Positions 30,044-39,401 are shown, numbered from the stretch's first letter. The stretch is 64,000 nt of DNA from Pseudomonas gregormendelii (GCF_017114825.1 NZ_JADEVO010000002.1:62001-126000), one strand, 5' to 3'. A program made the numbers and translations. The notes: generated by a model from the letters alone, not told the origin.

Positions 30044-30733
30044 ATGGTTGGCAGGAGCATTCTGATCGTCGACGACGAAGCGCCCATTCGCGAAATGATC
30101 GCCGTTGCGTTGGAAATGGCCGGCTATGACTGCCTGGAGGCTGAGAACTCCCAGCAGGCCCACGCCATCATCGTCGACCGCAAGCCGGACTTGATCCTGC
30201 TCGACTGGATGCTGCCGGGTACATCCGGCATTGAATTGGCCCGCCGCCTCAAGCGCGACGAGCTGACCGGGGACATCCCGATCATCATGCTCACCGCCAA
30301 GGGCGAAGAGGACAACAAGATCCAGGGGCTGGAGGTCGGGGCCGACGACTACATCACCAAACCGTTCTCCCCACGCGAGCTGGTAGCGCGGCTCAAAGCC
30401 GTGCTGCGCCGCGCCGGCCCGACCGATGGCGAGACGCCGATCGAAGTCGGTGGCCTGCTGCTGGACCCCATCAGCCACCGCGTGACCATCGACGGCAAGC
30501 CCGCCGAGATGGGCCCCACTGAGTACCGTCTGCTGCAATTCTTCATGACTCACCAGGAACGCGCCTACACCCGCGGCCAGTTGCTGGATCAGGTCTGGGG
30601 CGGCAACGTTTATGTCGAGGAACGCACTGTCGACGTGCACATCCGTCGCCTGCGCAAAGCCCTCGGCGATGCCTACGAAAATCTGGTACAAACCGTGCGT
30701 GGCACCGGTTACCGGTTTTCCACGAAGGCATAA
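30044..30733 (+). CDS. phoB: Phosphate regulon response regulator PhoB
   Basis: This 229-residue OmpR-type regulator has a receiver domain (1-120) with Asp11/Asp12, phospho-acceptor Asp54 in LLDWMLP and Lys106 in YITKPFS. The winged-helix DNA-binding domain (about 130-229) includes [28 protein letters not shown] (split: [25 protein letters not shown]). When phosphorylated by PhoR it binds PHO boxes such as the ones in front of phoB and pstS in this window. phoR follows after about 100 bp. Confidence 0.97.
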   Translation: MVGRSILIVDDEAPIREMIAVALEMAGYDCLEAENSQQAHAIIVDRKPDLILLDWMLPGTSGIELARRLKRDELTGDIPIIMLTAKGEEDNKIQGLEVGADDYITKPFSPRELVARLKAVLRRAGPTDGETPIEVGGLLLDPISHRVTIDGKPAEMGPTEYRLLQFFMTHQERAYTRGQLLDQVWGGNVYVEERTVDVHIRRLRKALGDAYENLVQTVRGTGYRFSTKA

Positions 30734-30737
30734 AAGC

Positions 30738-30826
30738 AGCGGCAGGCATTAAGCTACAAGCGGCCAGCAGAAGCACAGCCGATCCCCTACTTGAAGCTTG
30801 CAGCTTGAAACTTGAGCTGCGCTAAG
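30738..30826. repeat. Decayed repeat between phoB and phoR
   Basis: The gap holds AGCTACAAGCGGCCAGC and GAAGCTTGCAGCTTGAAACT; AAGCTTGCAGCTT is a small imperfect palindrome seen in many Pseudomonas intergenic repeats. It could weaken phoR expression relative to phoB. Confidence 0.45.
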
Positions 30827-30834
30827 GACGCTCC

Positions 30835-32157
30835 GTGAATCAAAACTGGCATGGCACCCTGATTCGCCACATGCTTTTGCTGGTCACCGCCTGCCTGGTG
30901 ATCGGCCTGATTACCGGCTACTACGGCTGGAGCCTGGCTGCAGGCCTGGCCCTGTACCTGGCCTGGACCCTCAAGCAGTTGCTGCGCCTGCACGAGTGGC
31001 TGCGCCTGCACAAACCCGATGAAGCACCACCCGACGGCTACGGCCTGTGGGGCGAAGTGTTCGACAGCATCTACCACCTGCAACGCCGCGACCAGCGCGT
31101 GCGGGGGCGCCTGCAAGCGGTGATCGACCGGGTTCAGGAATCCACGGCGGCCCTCAAGGACGCGGTGATCATGCTCGACACCGACGGCAACCTGGAATGG
31201 TGGAACCGCGCCGCCGAAACCCTGCTGGGCCTCAAGACCCCGCAAGACAGCGGCCAGCCCGTCACCAACCTGGTGCGCCATCCGCGCTTCAAGGAGTATT
31301 TCGAGCAGGACAGTTACTCCGAGCCGCTGGAAATCCCGTCGCCCACCAATGATCGGGTACGTATCCAGCTGTACATAACCCGCTACGGCAATAACGAGCA
31401 CCTGATGCTGGTGCGCGACGTCACGCGCATTCATCAGCTGGAGCAGATGCGCAAAGACTTCATCGCCAACGTCTCCCACGAACTGCGCACACCGCTGACA
31501 GTGATCTGCGGTTACCTGGAGACGCTGCTGGATAACGTCGAAGACGTAAACCCGCGCTGGTCCCGTGCCTTGCAGCAGATGCAACAGCAAGGGGGGCGCA
31601 TGCAGACGCTGCTCAATGACCTGCTGTTATTGGCCAAACTGGAAGCCACCGATTACCCGTCGGACAATGCACCGGTGGCTATCGACACTTTGCTGCAATC
31701 GATCAAAAGTGACGCACAGCAATTGTCCGGCCAGAAAAACCAGCACATCACCCTCGAAGCGGACCCGCAGATCCTGCTCAAGGGCAGCGAGGCGGAATTG
31801 CGCAGTGCGTTTTCGAACCTGGTGTTCAACGCCGTCAAATACACCCCGGCCGAAGGCAATATCCGCGTTCGCTGGTGGGGCGACGAACAGGGCGCGCACT
31901 TGAGCGTCCAGGATTCGGGCATCGGTATCGACAGCAAGCACCTGCCGCGCCTGACAGAGCGCTTTTACCGGGTCGATTCCAGCCGCAACTCCAATACAGG
32001 CGGCACAGGCCTTGGGCTCGCCATCGTCAAACACGTGCTGTTGCGCCACCGTGCACGGATGGAAATCAGTAGCGTACCCGGGCACGGCAGCACGTTTACC
32101 TGTCATTTCGCCCCGGCTCAGGTCAGCAAATCCCTGACCATCAACGCCGCCGACTGA
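30835..32157 (+). CDS. phoR: Phosphate regulon sensor kinase PhoR
   Basis: This 440-residue inner-membrane histidine kinase starts with GTG. It has two N-terminal membrane helices (about 12-30 and 33-48) with almost no periplasmic loop, a linker and PAS domain (about 95-200, LDTDGNLEWWNRAAETLLG), a HisKA domain with His215 in FIANVSHELRTPLT, and an HATPase domain with FSNLVFNAVKYTP, DSGIGIDSKHLPRLTERFYRVD (N and G1 boxes) and GTGLGLAIVKHV (G2). It reads phosphate status through the Pst-PhoU complex rather than a periplasmic sensor, and phosphorylates PhoB. Confidence 0.97.
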   Translation: MNQNWHGTLIRHMLLLVTACLVIGLITGYYGWSLAAGLALYLAWTLKQLLRLHEWLRLHKPDEAPPDGYGLWGEVFDSIYHLQRRDQRVRGRLQAVIDRVQESTAALKDAVIMLDTDGNLEWWNRAAETLLGLKTPQDSGQPVTNLVRHPRFKEYFEQDSYSEPLEIPSPTNDRVRIQLYITRYGNNEHLMLVRDVTRIHQLEQMRKDFIANVSHELRTPLTVICGYLETLLDNVEDVNPRWSRALQQMQQQGGRMQTLLNDLLLLAKLEATDYPSDNAPVAIDTLLQSIKSDAQQLSGQKNQHITLEADPQILLKGSEAELRSAFSNLVFNAVKYTPAEGNIRVRWWGDEQGAHLSVQDSGIGIDSKHLPRLTERFYRVDSSRNSNTGGTGLGLAIVKHVLLRHRARMEISSVPGHGSTFTCHFAPAQVSKSLTINAAD

Positions 32158-32280
32158 TACCGGCCAGCACGCGCCACTAGGCAATCGCCCAGTCAGCCGC
32201 TACATTGGCTGACTTGTGCCTGCCCTTCAGGTGCACAGCTGTCCCCTCTTTCGAATACACGGAACCCGCAAAACTCCATC

Positions 32281-33621
32281 ATGGACCCATCCCCTGGCTT
32301 GACCCTCGCGACACTCTTCGCCGATTTCGGCATGATTCTTTTTGCTCTGATCCTGGTTTTGCTCAACGGTTTTTTCGTTGCAGCGGAATTCGCCATGGTC
32401 AAATTGCGCTCGACCCGGGTCGAAGCCATTGCAGAAAAGAACGGCTGGCGCGGACATATCCTGCGCACCGTTCACAGTCAGCTCGACGCGTACCTGTCGG
32501 CCTGCCAACTGGGTATCACCCTGGCATCCCTCGGCCTCGGCTGGGTCGGTGAGCCGGCGTTCGCGCATATCCTCGAACCGGTCCTGAGTGCCGTAGGCGT
32601 CGAGTCCGCCGAAGTGGTCAAGGGCGTGTCGTTCTTCACCGCGTTCTTCATCATCTCCTACCTGCACATCGTGGTCGGCGAGCTGGCTCCAAAATCCTGG
32701 GCCATCCGCAAACCCGAGCTGCTGTCGTTGTGGACTGCGGTGCCGCTGTACCTGTTCTACTGGGCCATGTACCCGGCCATCTACCTGCTGAACGCCAGCG
32801 CCAACGCCATCCTGCGCATCGCTGGCCAGGGTGAACCCGGCCCTCATCACGACCACCATTACAGCCGCGAAGAACTGAAGCTGATCCTGCACTCCAGCCG
32901 CGGTCAGGACCCAAGCGACCAGGGCATGCGCGTGCTGGCTTCGGCGGTGGAAATGGGCGAGCTGGAAGTGGTCGACTGGGCCAATTCCCGGGAAGACCTG
33001 GTGACGCTGGAGTTCAATGCGCCGCTCAAGGAAATCCTGGCGATGTTCCGTCGCCACAAGTTCAGCCGTTATCCGGTGTACGACAGTGATACACAGGAGT
33101 TCGTCGGACTGCTGCACATCAAGGACCTGCTGCTGGAACTGGCGGCACTGGACCATATTCCCGAGTCGTTCAACCTTGCTGAGCTGACCCGCCCCCTGGA
33201 ACGCGTATCGCGCCATATGCCGCTGTCGCAGCTGCTGGAGCAGTTCCGCAAGGGTGGCTCGCACTTCGCACTGGTTGAGGAGGCCGACGGCAACATCATT
33301 GGCTACCTGACCATGGAAGACGTGCTGGAAGTGCTGGTGGGCGACATTCAGGACGAACACCGCAAGGCCGAACGCGGAATCCTCGCGTATCAACCGGGCA
33401 AGCTGCTGGTACGCGGCGATACACCGCTGTTCAAGGTGGAACGACTGCTGGGCATTGACCTGGACCACGTTGAAGCCGAAACCCTTGCCGGGCTGGTGTA
33501 TGACAGCCTGAAGCGGGTGCCGGAAGAGGAGGAGGTCCTGGAAGTCGAAGGCCTGCGGATCATCATCAAGAAGATGAAAGGGCCGAAGATTGTGTTGGCC
33601 AAGGTGTTGATGCTCGATTAA
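32281..33621 (+). CDS. CNNM/CorC-type membrane protein (hemolysin family, CBS domains)
   Basis: The protein has 446 residues. The N-terminal DUF21/CNNM membrane domain (about 15-195) includes LLNGFFVAAEFAMVKLRSTR and LGLGWVGEPAF, with HIVVGELAPKSWAIRKPE in the family position. A CBS pair follows (about 225-345: FRRHKFSRYPVYDSDTQEFVGLLHIKDLL region and HFALVEEADGNIIGYLTMEDVLE region). The C-terminal CorC_HlyC domain (about 365-446) ends IIIKKMKGPKIVLAKVLMLD. Members export magnesium/cobalt or maintain divalent-ion balance; earlier called hemolysins without good cause. Its place between phoR and pst genes is conserved in pseudomonads. Confidence 0.9.
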   Translation: MDPSPGLTLATLFADFGMILFALILVLLNGFFVAAEFAMVKLRSTRVEAIAEKNGWRGHILRTVHSQLDAYLSACQLGITLASLGLGWVGEPAFAHILEPVLSAVGVESAEVVKGVSFFTAFFIISYLHIVVGELAPKSWAIRKPELLSLWTAVPLYLFYWAMYPAIYLLNASANAILRIAGQGEPGPHHDHHYSREELKLILHSSRGQDPSDQGMRVLASAVEMGELEVVDWANSREDLVTLEFNAPLKEILAMFRRHKFSRYPVYDSDTQEFVGLLHIKDLLLELAALDHIPESFNLAELTRPLERVSRHMPLSQLLEQFRKGGSHFALVEEADGNIIGYLTMEDVLEVLVGDIQDEHRKAERGILAYQPGKLLVRGDTPLFKVERLLGIDLDHVEAETLAGLVYDSLKRVPEEEEVLEVEGLRIIIKKMKGPKIVLAKVLMLD

Positions 33622-33649
33622 TTGCAATGCGGGGAACCGCATTGACCCC

Positions 33650-33725
33650 AAAAGATCGCAGCCTGCGGCAGCTCCTACAGGGAATCGCAATCCCATGTAG
33701 GAGCTGCCGCAGGCTGCGATCTTTT
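33650..33725. repeat. Perfect 30-bp inverted repeat (REP doublet, GTAGGAGCTGC subfamily)
   Basis: Arm 33650-33679 (AAAAGATCGCAGCCTGCGGC...) and arm 33696-33725 are exact complements over 30 bp with a 16-bp loop and T/A ends. It sits between two convergent genes and would act as a bidirectional terminator. Confidence 0.92.
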
Positions 33726-33736
33726 GCTTTCAGAAC

Positions 33737-34633
33737 CTATTGCTTGCCCAACGCAAAGTTGGGCAACGCACCCACCGGCTGATTGAACTGGTACGGTATC
33801 GACACCAGCCCCATCCCGGTGTTGCGCTGTACCACAAAGTGCAGATGCGGCCCGCTGCTGTTGCCGGTATTGCCCGACAGCGCCAACGCAGTGCCCACCC
33901 CAACCCGCTGACCTTCCCGGACGCTGACCGAACCTTGCATCAGGTGCAGGTACACGCCCATGGTCCCGTCGTCGTGCAGCACCCGTACGAAGTTGCCTGA
34001 TGGGTCGGTCCCCTGGCCGGCCTGGTTATTCTCGGTCTTCACCACCATCCCGCCTCGCGCCGCAATGATCGGCGTGCCTTCAGGCATGGCAATGTCCATG
34101 GCGTAGCGATTTTTCGCGCCGAAGTGACTGTATTGGCCGTTGGCACCCTGGCTCAGCCGAAACGGCCCACCCCGCCAGGGCAATGGGTAGCGATAAGCCA
34201 GGGCAGCCCCTGCAGGGTCGCCCAGGGAATATTTGAACGCCGGGGTATACACCAGCGGCTTTCCCGCCCGGGTGGCCGTGAGCAGCGCCAGGCGCAGGTT
34301 GCTGCGTGCCGGCAGCACCCGACGGATCGGGCGGCTCGGCGCACCGCTGACGTTCTTCAGACCGGCAAAACTCAATTCGATTTCGACCGGCGCGTACAGG
34401 TCATTGCGCACAAATACGCTATCAGCGCCCTGCTGTTTCTTGATGTCGAGGTACACCTGGCCTTCAAGGCGCTCGACCATGCGATCGCGGAAAACGAACA
34501 CCTTGGCGCCTTTCGAGGGGCGGTCGCTGTAGGAGACCACGCCGTTGGCGTCCTTGGACTTGTAGATAGTCATGGCCACAACCGAGGTGGAGGCCAGGAA
34601 AAGACCACAGAAAAACAGCAAGCGCGCGAGCAT
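33737..34633 (-). CDS. M23-family (LytM) peptidase-like protein with DUF4124 N-terminus
   Basis: This 298-residue precursor has a signal peptide (about 1-21) and a DUF4124-type segment right after it (YKSKDANGVVSYSDRP, 24-39). The C-terminal LytM domain (about 160-270) shows AMDIAMPEGTPIIAARGG, YLHL with His230, and GPHLHFVV with His263/His265. The usual first zinc ligand (His of HxxxD before Asp180) is Arg176 here, as in the YAVDFAMP subfamily. So it may be a degraded or activator-type LytM protein rather than an active endopeptidase. The start at 34633 is preferred over 34684 because it opens directly into the signal peptide. Confidence 0.85.
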   Translation of the reverse strand: MLARLLFFCGLFLASTSVVAMTIYKSKDANGVVSYSDRPSKGAKVFVFRDRMVERLEGQVYLDIKKQQGADSVFVRNDLYAPVEIELSFAGLKNVSGAPSRPIRRVLPARSNLRLALLTATRAGKPLVYTPAFKYSLGDPAGAALAYRYPLPWRGGPFRLSQGANGQYSHFGAKNRYAMDIAMPEGTPIIAARGGMVVKTENNQAGQGTDPSGNFVRVLHDDGTMGVYLHLMQGSVSVREGQRVGVGTALALSGNTGNSSGPHLHFVVQRNTGMGLVSIPYQFNQPVGALPNFALGKQ

Positions 34634-34751
34634 GGGCAGAGGTTCTGTCGAGGAGAGTCCTGGGAGGGAGCCTAGCAGCTGCAATGGACCTGGGTAGGCG
34701 GCAGATGTTTCAAAATCGGCAGATCAATGGATGTGTGGTGAATCGGATGAC

Positions 34752-34777
34752 GCCATCGCGAGCAGGCTCGCGATGGC
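34752..34777. repeat. Perfect 12-bp inverted repeat
   Basis: GCCATCGCGAGC-AG-GCTCGCGATGGC, a REP-like hairpin 22 bp after the stop codon of the response regulator gene; no T-run, so perhaps an RNA 3'-end stabiliser. Confidence 0.75.
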
Positions 34778-34798
34778 GGCTTTCAGGCAACCAAGGAT

Positions 34799-35698
34799 TT
34801 AAGCACCCGGCACAAAATGCTTCTGTACCGTACCACGTGCTATCAATCGCGATATGTAATCGAGCTTCTGAGCATCCTGGTCCACGAACCGGAAGGTCAG
34901 CTGCAACCACTCGCTGTCAGGCCTCGGTTCATAGGCGACGATGGCATGCAGGTAGCCGTTGAGACGCGCGATCTCGGCATTGTCGCCCTGCTCCAGGTCG
35001 AGCACGGCACTGTCGAGCACCTGCGGCAACGTGTCAGTACGCTTCACCACCAACAAGGCTTCCTTGAGGCTCAAGGCCTTGATCACGCACTGCTGGTTAC
35101 CACTGGACAGGCGCAACTGCCCATGGCCGCGGCCTGCAGACGCAGACGGTGCAGCAGCGGCCTTGGGTGGCGAGTTGCTGATCAGGCCACGTGACGGCGT
35201 CGGAATCGCAGGCGCAGCAACCACGGTCGCCTGGCCACCGGTCAAGGCGTTGAGGGAGTCGTTGCCGAAGGCGGAGCTCATCTTCACCGGCGCGCTGCTC
35301 ATCAACGCGTCGAGCTTGCCGACCTTGTTCAGGGCCTGCTTGACCTTGGTCAGTAACTGCTCGTTGTTGAAGGGCTTGCTGACGTAGCCGGAAACGCCTG
35401 CCTGGATCGCCTGGACAACGTTCTCCTTGTCGCCACGGCTGGTCACCATCACGAACGGCATGGTCTTGAGACGGTCCTGCTCGCGGCACCAGGTCAACAG
35501 TTCCAGGCCGGACATTTCCGGCATCTCCCAGTCACACAGGACCAGGTCGAATGTTTCCCTGGCCAGCAAGACCTGGGCCTTCCTGCCGTTGACGGCGTCC
35601 TCGATCCGAATGCCCGGAAAGTAATTGCGCAGGCATTTTTTCACCAGGTCACGAATGAATGACGCATCGTCCACGACCAAAACACTGACCTTACTCAT
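34799..35698 (-). CDS. Response regulator with an uncharacterised C-terminal domain
   Basis: The protein has 299 residues. Receiver domain 1-125: Asp10/Asp11, phospho-acceptor Asp56 in LCDWEMPEMSG, Thr/Ser switch in MVTSRG, Lys108-type lysine in YVSKPFNN. A Pro/Ala-rich linker (about 150-190) follows. The C-terminal about 105 residues (GQLRLSSGNQQCVIKALSLKEALLVV region to FRFVDQDAQKLDYISRLIARG) have strand-rich character that recalls PilZ-like domains: the final DAQKLDYISRLI helix is typical of PilZ C-terminal helices. No DNA-binding motif is seen. It is transcribed toward the M23 gene and lies next to phoU; its partner kinase is not in the window. Confidence 0.82.
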   Translation of the reverse strand: MSKVSVLVVDDASFIRDLVKKCLRNYFPGIRIEDAVNGRKAQVLLARETFDLVLCDWEMPEMSGLELLTWCREQDRLKTMPFVMVTSRGDKENVVQAIQAGVSGYVSKPFNNEQLLTKVKQALNKVGKLDALMSSAPVKMSSAFGNDSLNALTGGQATVVAAPAIPTPSRGLISNSPPKAAAAPSASAGRGHGQLRLSSGNQQCVIKALSLKEALLVVKRTDTLPQVLDSAVLDLEQGDNAEIARLNGYLHAIVAYEPRPDSEWLQLTFRFVDQDAQKLDYISRLIARGTVQKHFVPGA

Positions 35699-35823
35699 CC
35701 ATCACCCCTTCCAAAACCCCGGCAAGCTTAGCGCTTTGCTGATGGCACACTGCCATAAACTCTCAGTCACGCCGGGACTTTTCGTTCGCGGGGTGCTGCT
35801 TCGAATTCGTAAGCCACAAACAA

Positions 35824-35851
35824 AAACGCCCGACCAAAAGGCCGGGCGTTT
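35824..35851 (-). terminator. Terminator of the pst-phoU operon
   Basis: AAACGCCCG-GCCTTTTGGTC-CGGGCGTTT-type stem; on the minus strand it ends in GGGCGTTTTTG, 14 bp after the phoU stop codon. Confidence 0.85.
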
Positions 35852-35864
35852 CTCTTGGGCAAAC

Positions 35865-36626
35865 TTACTTATCGTCAGCTACACCCGGAACATTAGCGGT
35901 TTCGCCACTTGTGCCTTCAACTTCTTCCTTCATGCGCTTCAAGCCCAGGTGACGCACATCGGTGCCGCGCACCAGATAGATCACCAGCTCGGAAATGTTG
36001 CGCGCGTGATCGCCGATTCGCTCCAGGGAACGCAGCACCCAGATGATGCTCAAGACCCGCGAGATAGAGCGCGGGTCTTCCATCATGTAGGTCGCCAGTT
36101 CACGCAGGGCGGTCTTGTATTCGCGATCGATGATCTTGTCGTACTGGGCTACCGACAATGCCAGGTCGGCATCGAAGCGGGCAAAAGCGTCCAGTGCGTC
36201 ACGGACCATATTGCGCACCTGGTCGCCGATGTGACGCACTTCGACATAACCGCGCGGCGCTTCACCTTCTTCGCACAACTGAATGGCCCGGCGGGCGATC
36301 TTGGTCGCTTCGTCACCGATGCGCTCCAGGTCGATCACCGACTTGGAAATGCTGATGATCAAACGCAGGTCGGACGCCGCAGGTTGACGACGGGCCAGGA
36401 TGCGCAGGCATTCTTCGTCGATGTTGCGTTCCATCTGGTTGATCTGGTCATCGATTTCGCGAACCTGCTGGGCCAGACCGGAATCGGCTTCGATCAGCGC
36501 GGTAACCGCGTCATTGACCTGCTTCTCGACCAGTCCGCCCATGGCCAGGAGGTGGCTGCGCACCTCCTCTAGCTCGGCGTTGAACTGCGCGGAGATGTGA
36601 TGGGTAAGGCCTTCTTTACTAATCAT
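35865..36626 (-). CDS. phoU: Phosphate signalling protein PhoU
   Basis: This 253-residue all-helical protein is made of two PhoU repeats (about 15-105 and 115-210), each with the E/D-rich metal-binding motif: EADSGLAQQVREIDDQI and the ERIGDEATKIARRA / ERIGDHARNISEL pair. PhoU links the PstSCAB transporter to PhoR and keeps PhoB inactive when phosphate is ample; loss leads to toxic phosphate uptake in many bacteria. It is the last gene of pstSCAB-phoU, 70 bp after pstB, and a terminator follows. Confidence 0.97.
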   Translation of the reverse strand: MISKEGLTHHISAQFNAELEEVRSHLLAMGGLVEKQVNDAVTALIEADSGLAQQVREIDDQINQMERNIDEECLRILARRQPAASDLRLIISISKSVIDLERIGDEATKIARRAIQLCEEGEAPRGYVEVRHIGDQVRNMVRDALDAFARFDADLALSVAQYDKIIDREYKTALRELATYMMEDPRSISRVLSIIWVLRSLERIGDHARNISELVIYLVRGTDVRHLGLKRMKEEVEGTSGETANVPGVADDK

Positions 36627-36696
36627 GTTGGCGTCCTTGGAGCGTCCGGTAAGGTGCGGTGGACCGCAGCGTCAGTTCAGTGAACAACCACTATTG

Positions 36697-37530
36697 CTAG
36701 CCATAACGACCGGTAATGTAATCTTCGGTCTGCTTCTTCGCCGGATTGGTGAACAGGGTATCGGTGTCGCCGAATTCCACCAATTTGCCCATGTACATGA
36801 ACGCTGTGTAGTCGGAGACCCGCGCGGCCTGTTGCATGTTGTGGGTCACGATGACGATGGTGAACTTCGATTTCAGCTCGTAGATCAGCTCTTCAACCTT
36901 CAGCGTGGAGATCGGGTCCAGAGCCGAACAGGGTTCGTCGAGCAGCAGCACTTCCGGCTCCACGGCGATGGTACGGGCAATCACCAGACGCTGCTGCTGA
37001 CCACCGGAAAGGCCCAGTGCGGATTCGTGCAGGCGATCTTTTACCTCGTCCCACAAAGCCGCGCCCTTGAGCGCCCACTCCACGGCTTCATCAAGCACAC
37101 GCTTCTTGTTGATGCCCTGGATGCGCAAGCCGTAGACCACGTTTTCGTAGATGGTCTTGGGGAACGGGTTCGGCTTCTGGAACACCATGCCCACGCGTCG
37201 ACGCAGCTCTGCAACGTCTTCGCCTTTACGGTAGATGTTGTTGCCGTACAGGTTGATGGCGCCTTCCACACGGCAACCGTCGACCAGGTCGTTCATGCGA
37301 TTGAAAGTACGCAGCAGCGTGGATTTGCCGCAGCCAGACGGGCCGATAAAGGCTGTGACGCGCTGTTTCGGGATGTTCATGCTGACGTCGAACAACGCCT
37401 GCTTGTCACCGTAGAACAGGCTCAGGCCAGGCACTTCGATAGCCACGGTTTCCTGCTCGAGGTTCAGGCTCTGTTTGTCGCGACCCAGGGCCGACATGTT
37501 GATGCCGTGGGTATGTGTTTCGTGTTGCAT
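36697..37530 (-). CDS. pstB: Phosphate ABC transporter ATPase
   Basis: This 277-residue ATPase drives PstSCA. Walker A is GPSGCGKST (about 68-76), the ABC signature is LSGGQQQRL (about 172-180), and Walker B with catalytic Glu is [13 protein letters not shown] (about 192-204). An N-terminal extension of about 25 residues with a His-rich start (MQHETHTHG) is usual in Pseudomonas PstB. pstA lies upstream across a 185-bp gap holding a REP doublet. Confidence 0.97.
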   Translation of the reverse strand: MQHETHTHGINMSALGRDKQSLNLEQETVAIEVPGLSLFYGDKQALFDVSMNIPKQRVTAFIGPSGCGKSTLLRTFNRMNDLVDGCRVEGAINLYGNNIYRKGEDVAELRRRVGMVFQKPNPFPKTIYENVVYGLRIQGINKKRVLDEAVEWALKGAALWDEVKDRLHESALGLSGGQQQRLVIARTIAVEPEVLLLDEPCSALDPISTLKVEELIYELKSKFTIVIVTHNMQQAARVSDYTAFMYMGKLVEFGDTDTLFTNPAKKQTEDYITGRYG

Positions 37531-37617
37531 GGGAGGCTCCCTGTGCTAACAAATTCGGTTCGTTGAGCCACTGGCCTTGCCAATGGGTTACTGAAAATCT
37601 GTGGCTTGTGCCGATCC

Positions 37618-37707
37618 CTGGGGGAGCTGGCTTGCCAGCGATGCAGGCGGTGCGGTGTTTCAAGTTACACCGCAGTAATGCCATCGCTGGCAAGCCAGCT
37701 CCCACAG
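37618..37707. repeat. REP doublet inside the pst operon (pstA-pstB gap)
   Basis: GGGAGCTGGCTTGCCAGCGA (37622-37641) and TCGCTGGCAAGCCAGCTCCC (37684-37703) are perfect complements. As the gap is inside the operon it may adjust distal expression or protect the 3' end of processed pstCA RNA. Confidence 0.88.
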
Positions 37708-37715
37708 GGTTTGTC

Positions 37716-39386
37716 TTAGCTATCTAAAGCTTTGTATTTTTCGCGCAGGTGGTTACGGATATAGACCGCCGACAGGTTCAAGGTCGCAATCACCAGCACC
37801 AGCAGCAACGCCGTGGCGTAGACCAGTGGGCGTGCAGCTTCGACGTTCGGGCTCTGGAAGCCGACGTCGTAGATATGGAAGCCCAGGTGCATGATTTTCT
37901 GATCGAGGTGAAGGTACGGGTAGTTACCGTCCAGCGGCAGCGACGGCGCCAGTTTCACCACACCCACCAGCATCAGCGGCGCCACTTCACCCGCGGCACG
38001 GGCAACGGCGAGGATCATGCCGGTCATCATCGCCGGGCTGGCCATCGGCAGTACGATCTTCCACAGGGTTTCCGCCTTGGTCGCGCCGAGGGCCAGCGAG
38101 CCTTCGCGCACGGTGCGAGGAATCCGCGCCAGGCCTTCTTCAGTGGCCACAATCACCACCGGCACCGCCAGCAGCGCCAGGGTCAGGGATGCCCAGAGCA
38201 ACCCCGGAGTACCGAAAGTCGGCGCCGGCAGGGCTTCAGGGAAAAACAACCGGTCAACCGAGCCACCCAGGACATAAACGAAGAAGCCCAGGCCGAATAC
38301 GCCGTACACGATGGCCGGTACACCGGCCAGGTTGTTCACCGCGATGCGGATCAGCCGGGTCATGGTGTTCTGCTTGGCGTATTCACGCAGGTACACCGCA
38401 GCCAGTACGCCAAACGGCGTGACGATCATCGCCATGATCAACGTCATCATCACGGTGCCGAAAATCGCCGGGAAAATCCCGCCTTCGGTGTTCGCTTCAC
38501 GCGGATCGTCGCTCAGGAATTCCCAGACCTTGCTGAAGTAGAAGCCGATCTTGGTCATGGTGCCCATGGCGTTCGGCTGGTAGGCGTGAACCACTTTGCC
38601 GATGCCGATTTCGATCTCCTTGCCGTTGGCATCGCGGGCCGTCAGGCTGTCGCGATTGAACTGGGCATGCAGGTCGGCCAGGCGCGCTTCGATGTCCTGA
38701 TAACGGGCATTGAGCTCGGCGCGCTCGGACTCCATGTCCGCTTGCGCGGTAGCGTCCAGCTTGCCGTCCAGTTCCAGTTTGCGGCCATGCAGGCGAATGC
38801 GTTCCAGTCCGGCGTTGATCGCGCCAATGTCGGACTTCTCCAGGGTCTTGAGCTCGCTCGCCAGCCTGTTCACGCGCTCGACACGGGCCTGCAACTCAGG
38901 CCACGCCGCCTCGCCTTCGGCGATGACTTTGCCATCCTGCTTAACGTTGACCAGGTAGCCGTAGAAGTTGCCCCACTCGCGGCGTTCGATCGCCATCAGC
39001 TCCGGCGGCGTCTTCTGGTTAGTCAGCCACTCGCCGACGACCCAGGTGAAGTCATTGCCGTTCAAGTCACGGTTGCCGACCTTGATCAGCTCACGAGTCA
39101 TGAACTCCGGACCCTGCTCGGGCACCGGCAGGCCAGCGCTTTTTAGGCGCTCACGGGGCACTTCTTCTTTCTGCACCACTTCGCCGATGACCAGGTGATT
39201 GGCCTGGCCAGGCACGTCGTAGCTGGCGTGGATCAAGTCCGCCGGCCAGAAGTGGCCCAGGCCGCGCACGGCGATCACGGCCAGCAAGCCGATCGTCATG
39301 ATGACCGCGATGGACACCGCGCCACCGCTGATCCAGACGCCCGGGGCGCCGCTCTTGAACCATCCGTTCAGGGAGTTCTGTTTCAC
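37716..39386 (-). CDS. pstA: Phosphate ABC transporter permease PstA, with large periplasmic insert
   Basis: This 556-residue permease is much longer than the approximately 300 residues of the E. coli protein. A first membrane helix (about 20-43) is followed by about 260 mostly polar residues, including a Glu/Arg/Leu-rich coiled-coil stretch (about 165-255). The ABC permease core follows (about 300-550) with VVIVATEEGLARIPRTVREG, then LALGATKAETLWKIVLP, the EAA loop that docks PstB. Pseudomonas and Vibrio relatives share the extra part, whose role is unknown. pstC ends 15 bp upstream. Confidence 0.95.
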   Translation of the reverse strand: MKQNSLNGWFKSGAPGVWISGGAVSIAVIMTIGLLAVIAVRGLGHFWPADLIHASYDVPGQANHLVIGEVVQKEEVPRERLKSAGLPVPEQGPEFMTRELIKVGNRDLNGNDFTWVVGEWLTNQKTPPELMAIERREWGNFYGYLVNVKQDGKVIAEGEAAWPELQARVERVNRLASELKTLEKSDIGAINAGLERIRLHGRKLELDGKLDATAQADMESERAELNARYQDIEARLADLHAQFNRDSLTARDANGKEIEIGIGKVVHAYQPNAMGTMTKIGFYFSKVWEFLSDDPREANTEGGIFPAIFGTVMMTLIMAMIVTPFGVLAAVYLREYAKQNTMTRLIRIAVNNLAGVPAIVYGVFGLGFFVYVLGGSVDRLFFPEALPAPTFGTPGLLWASLTLALLAVPVVIVATEEGLARIPRTVREGSLALGATKAETLWKIVLPMASPAMMTGMILAVARAAGEVAPLMLVGVVKLAPSLPLDGNYPYLHLDQKIMHLGFHIYDVGFQSPNVEAARPLVYATALLLVLVIATLNLSAVYIRNHLREKYKALDS

Positions 39387-39401
39387 AGACTTCTACCTTT
39401 C

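Noticed and set aside
30002..30691. Long minus-strand open frame opposite phoB
   Set aside because: Shadow of a high-GC gene; the translation has no family motifs and phoB is certain.
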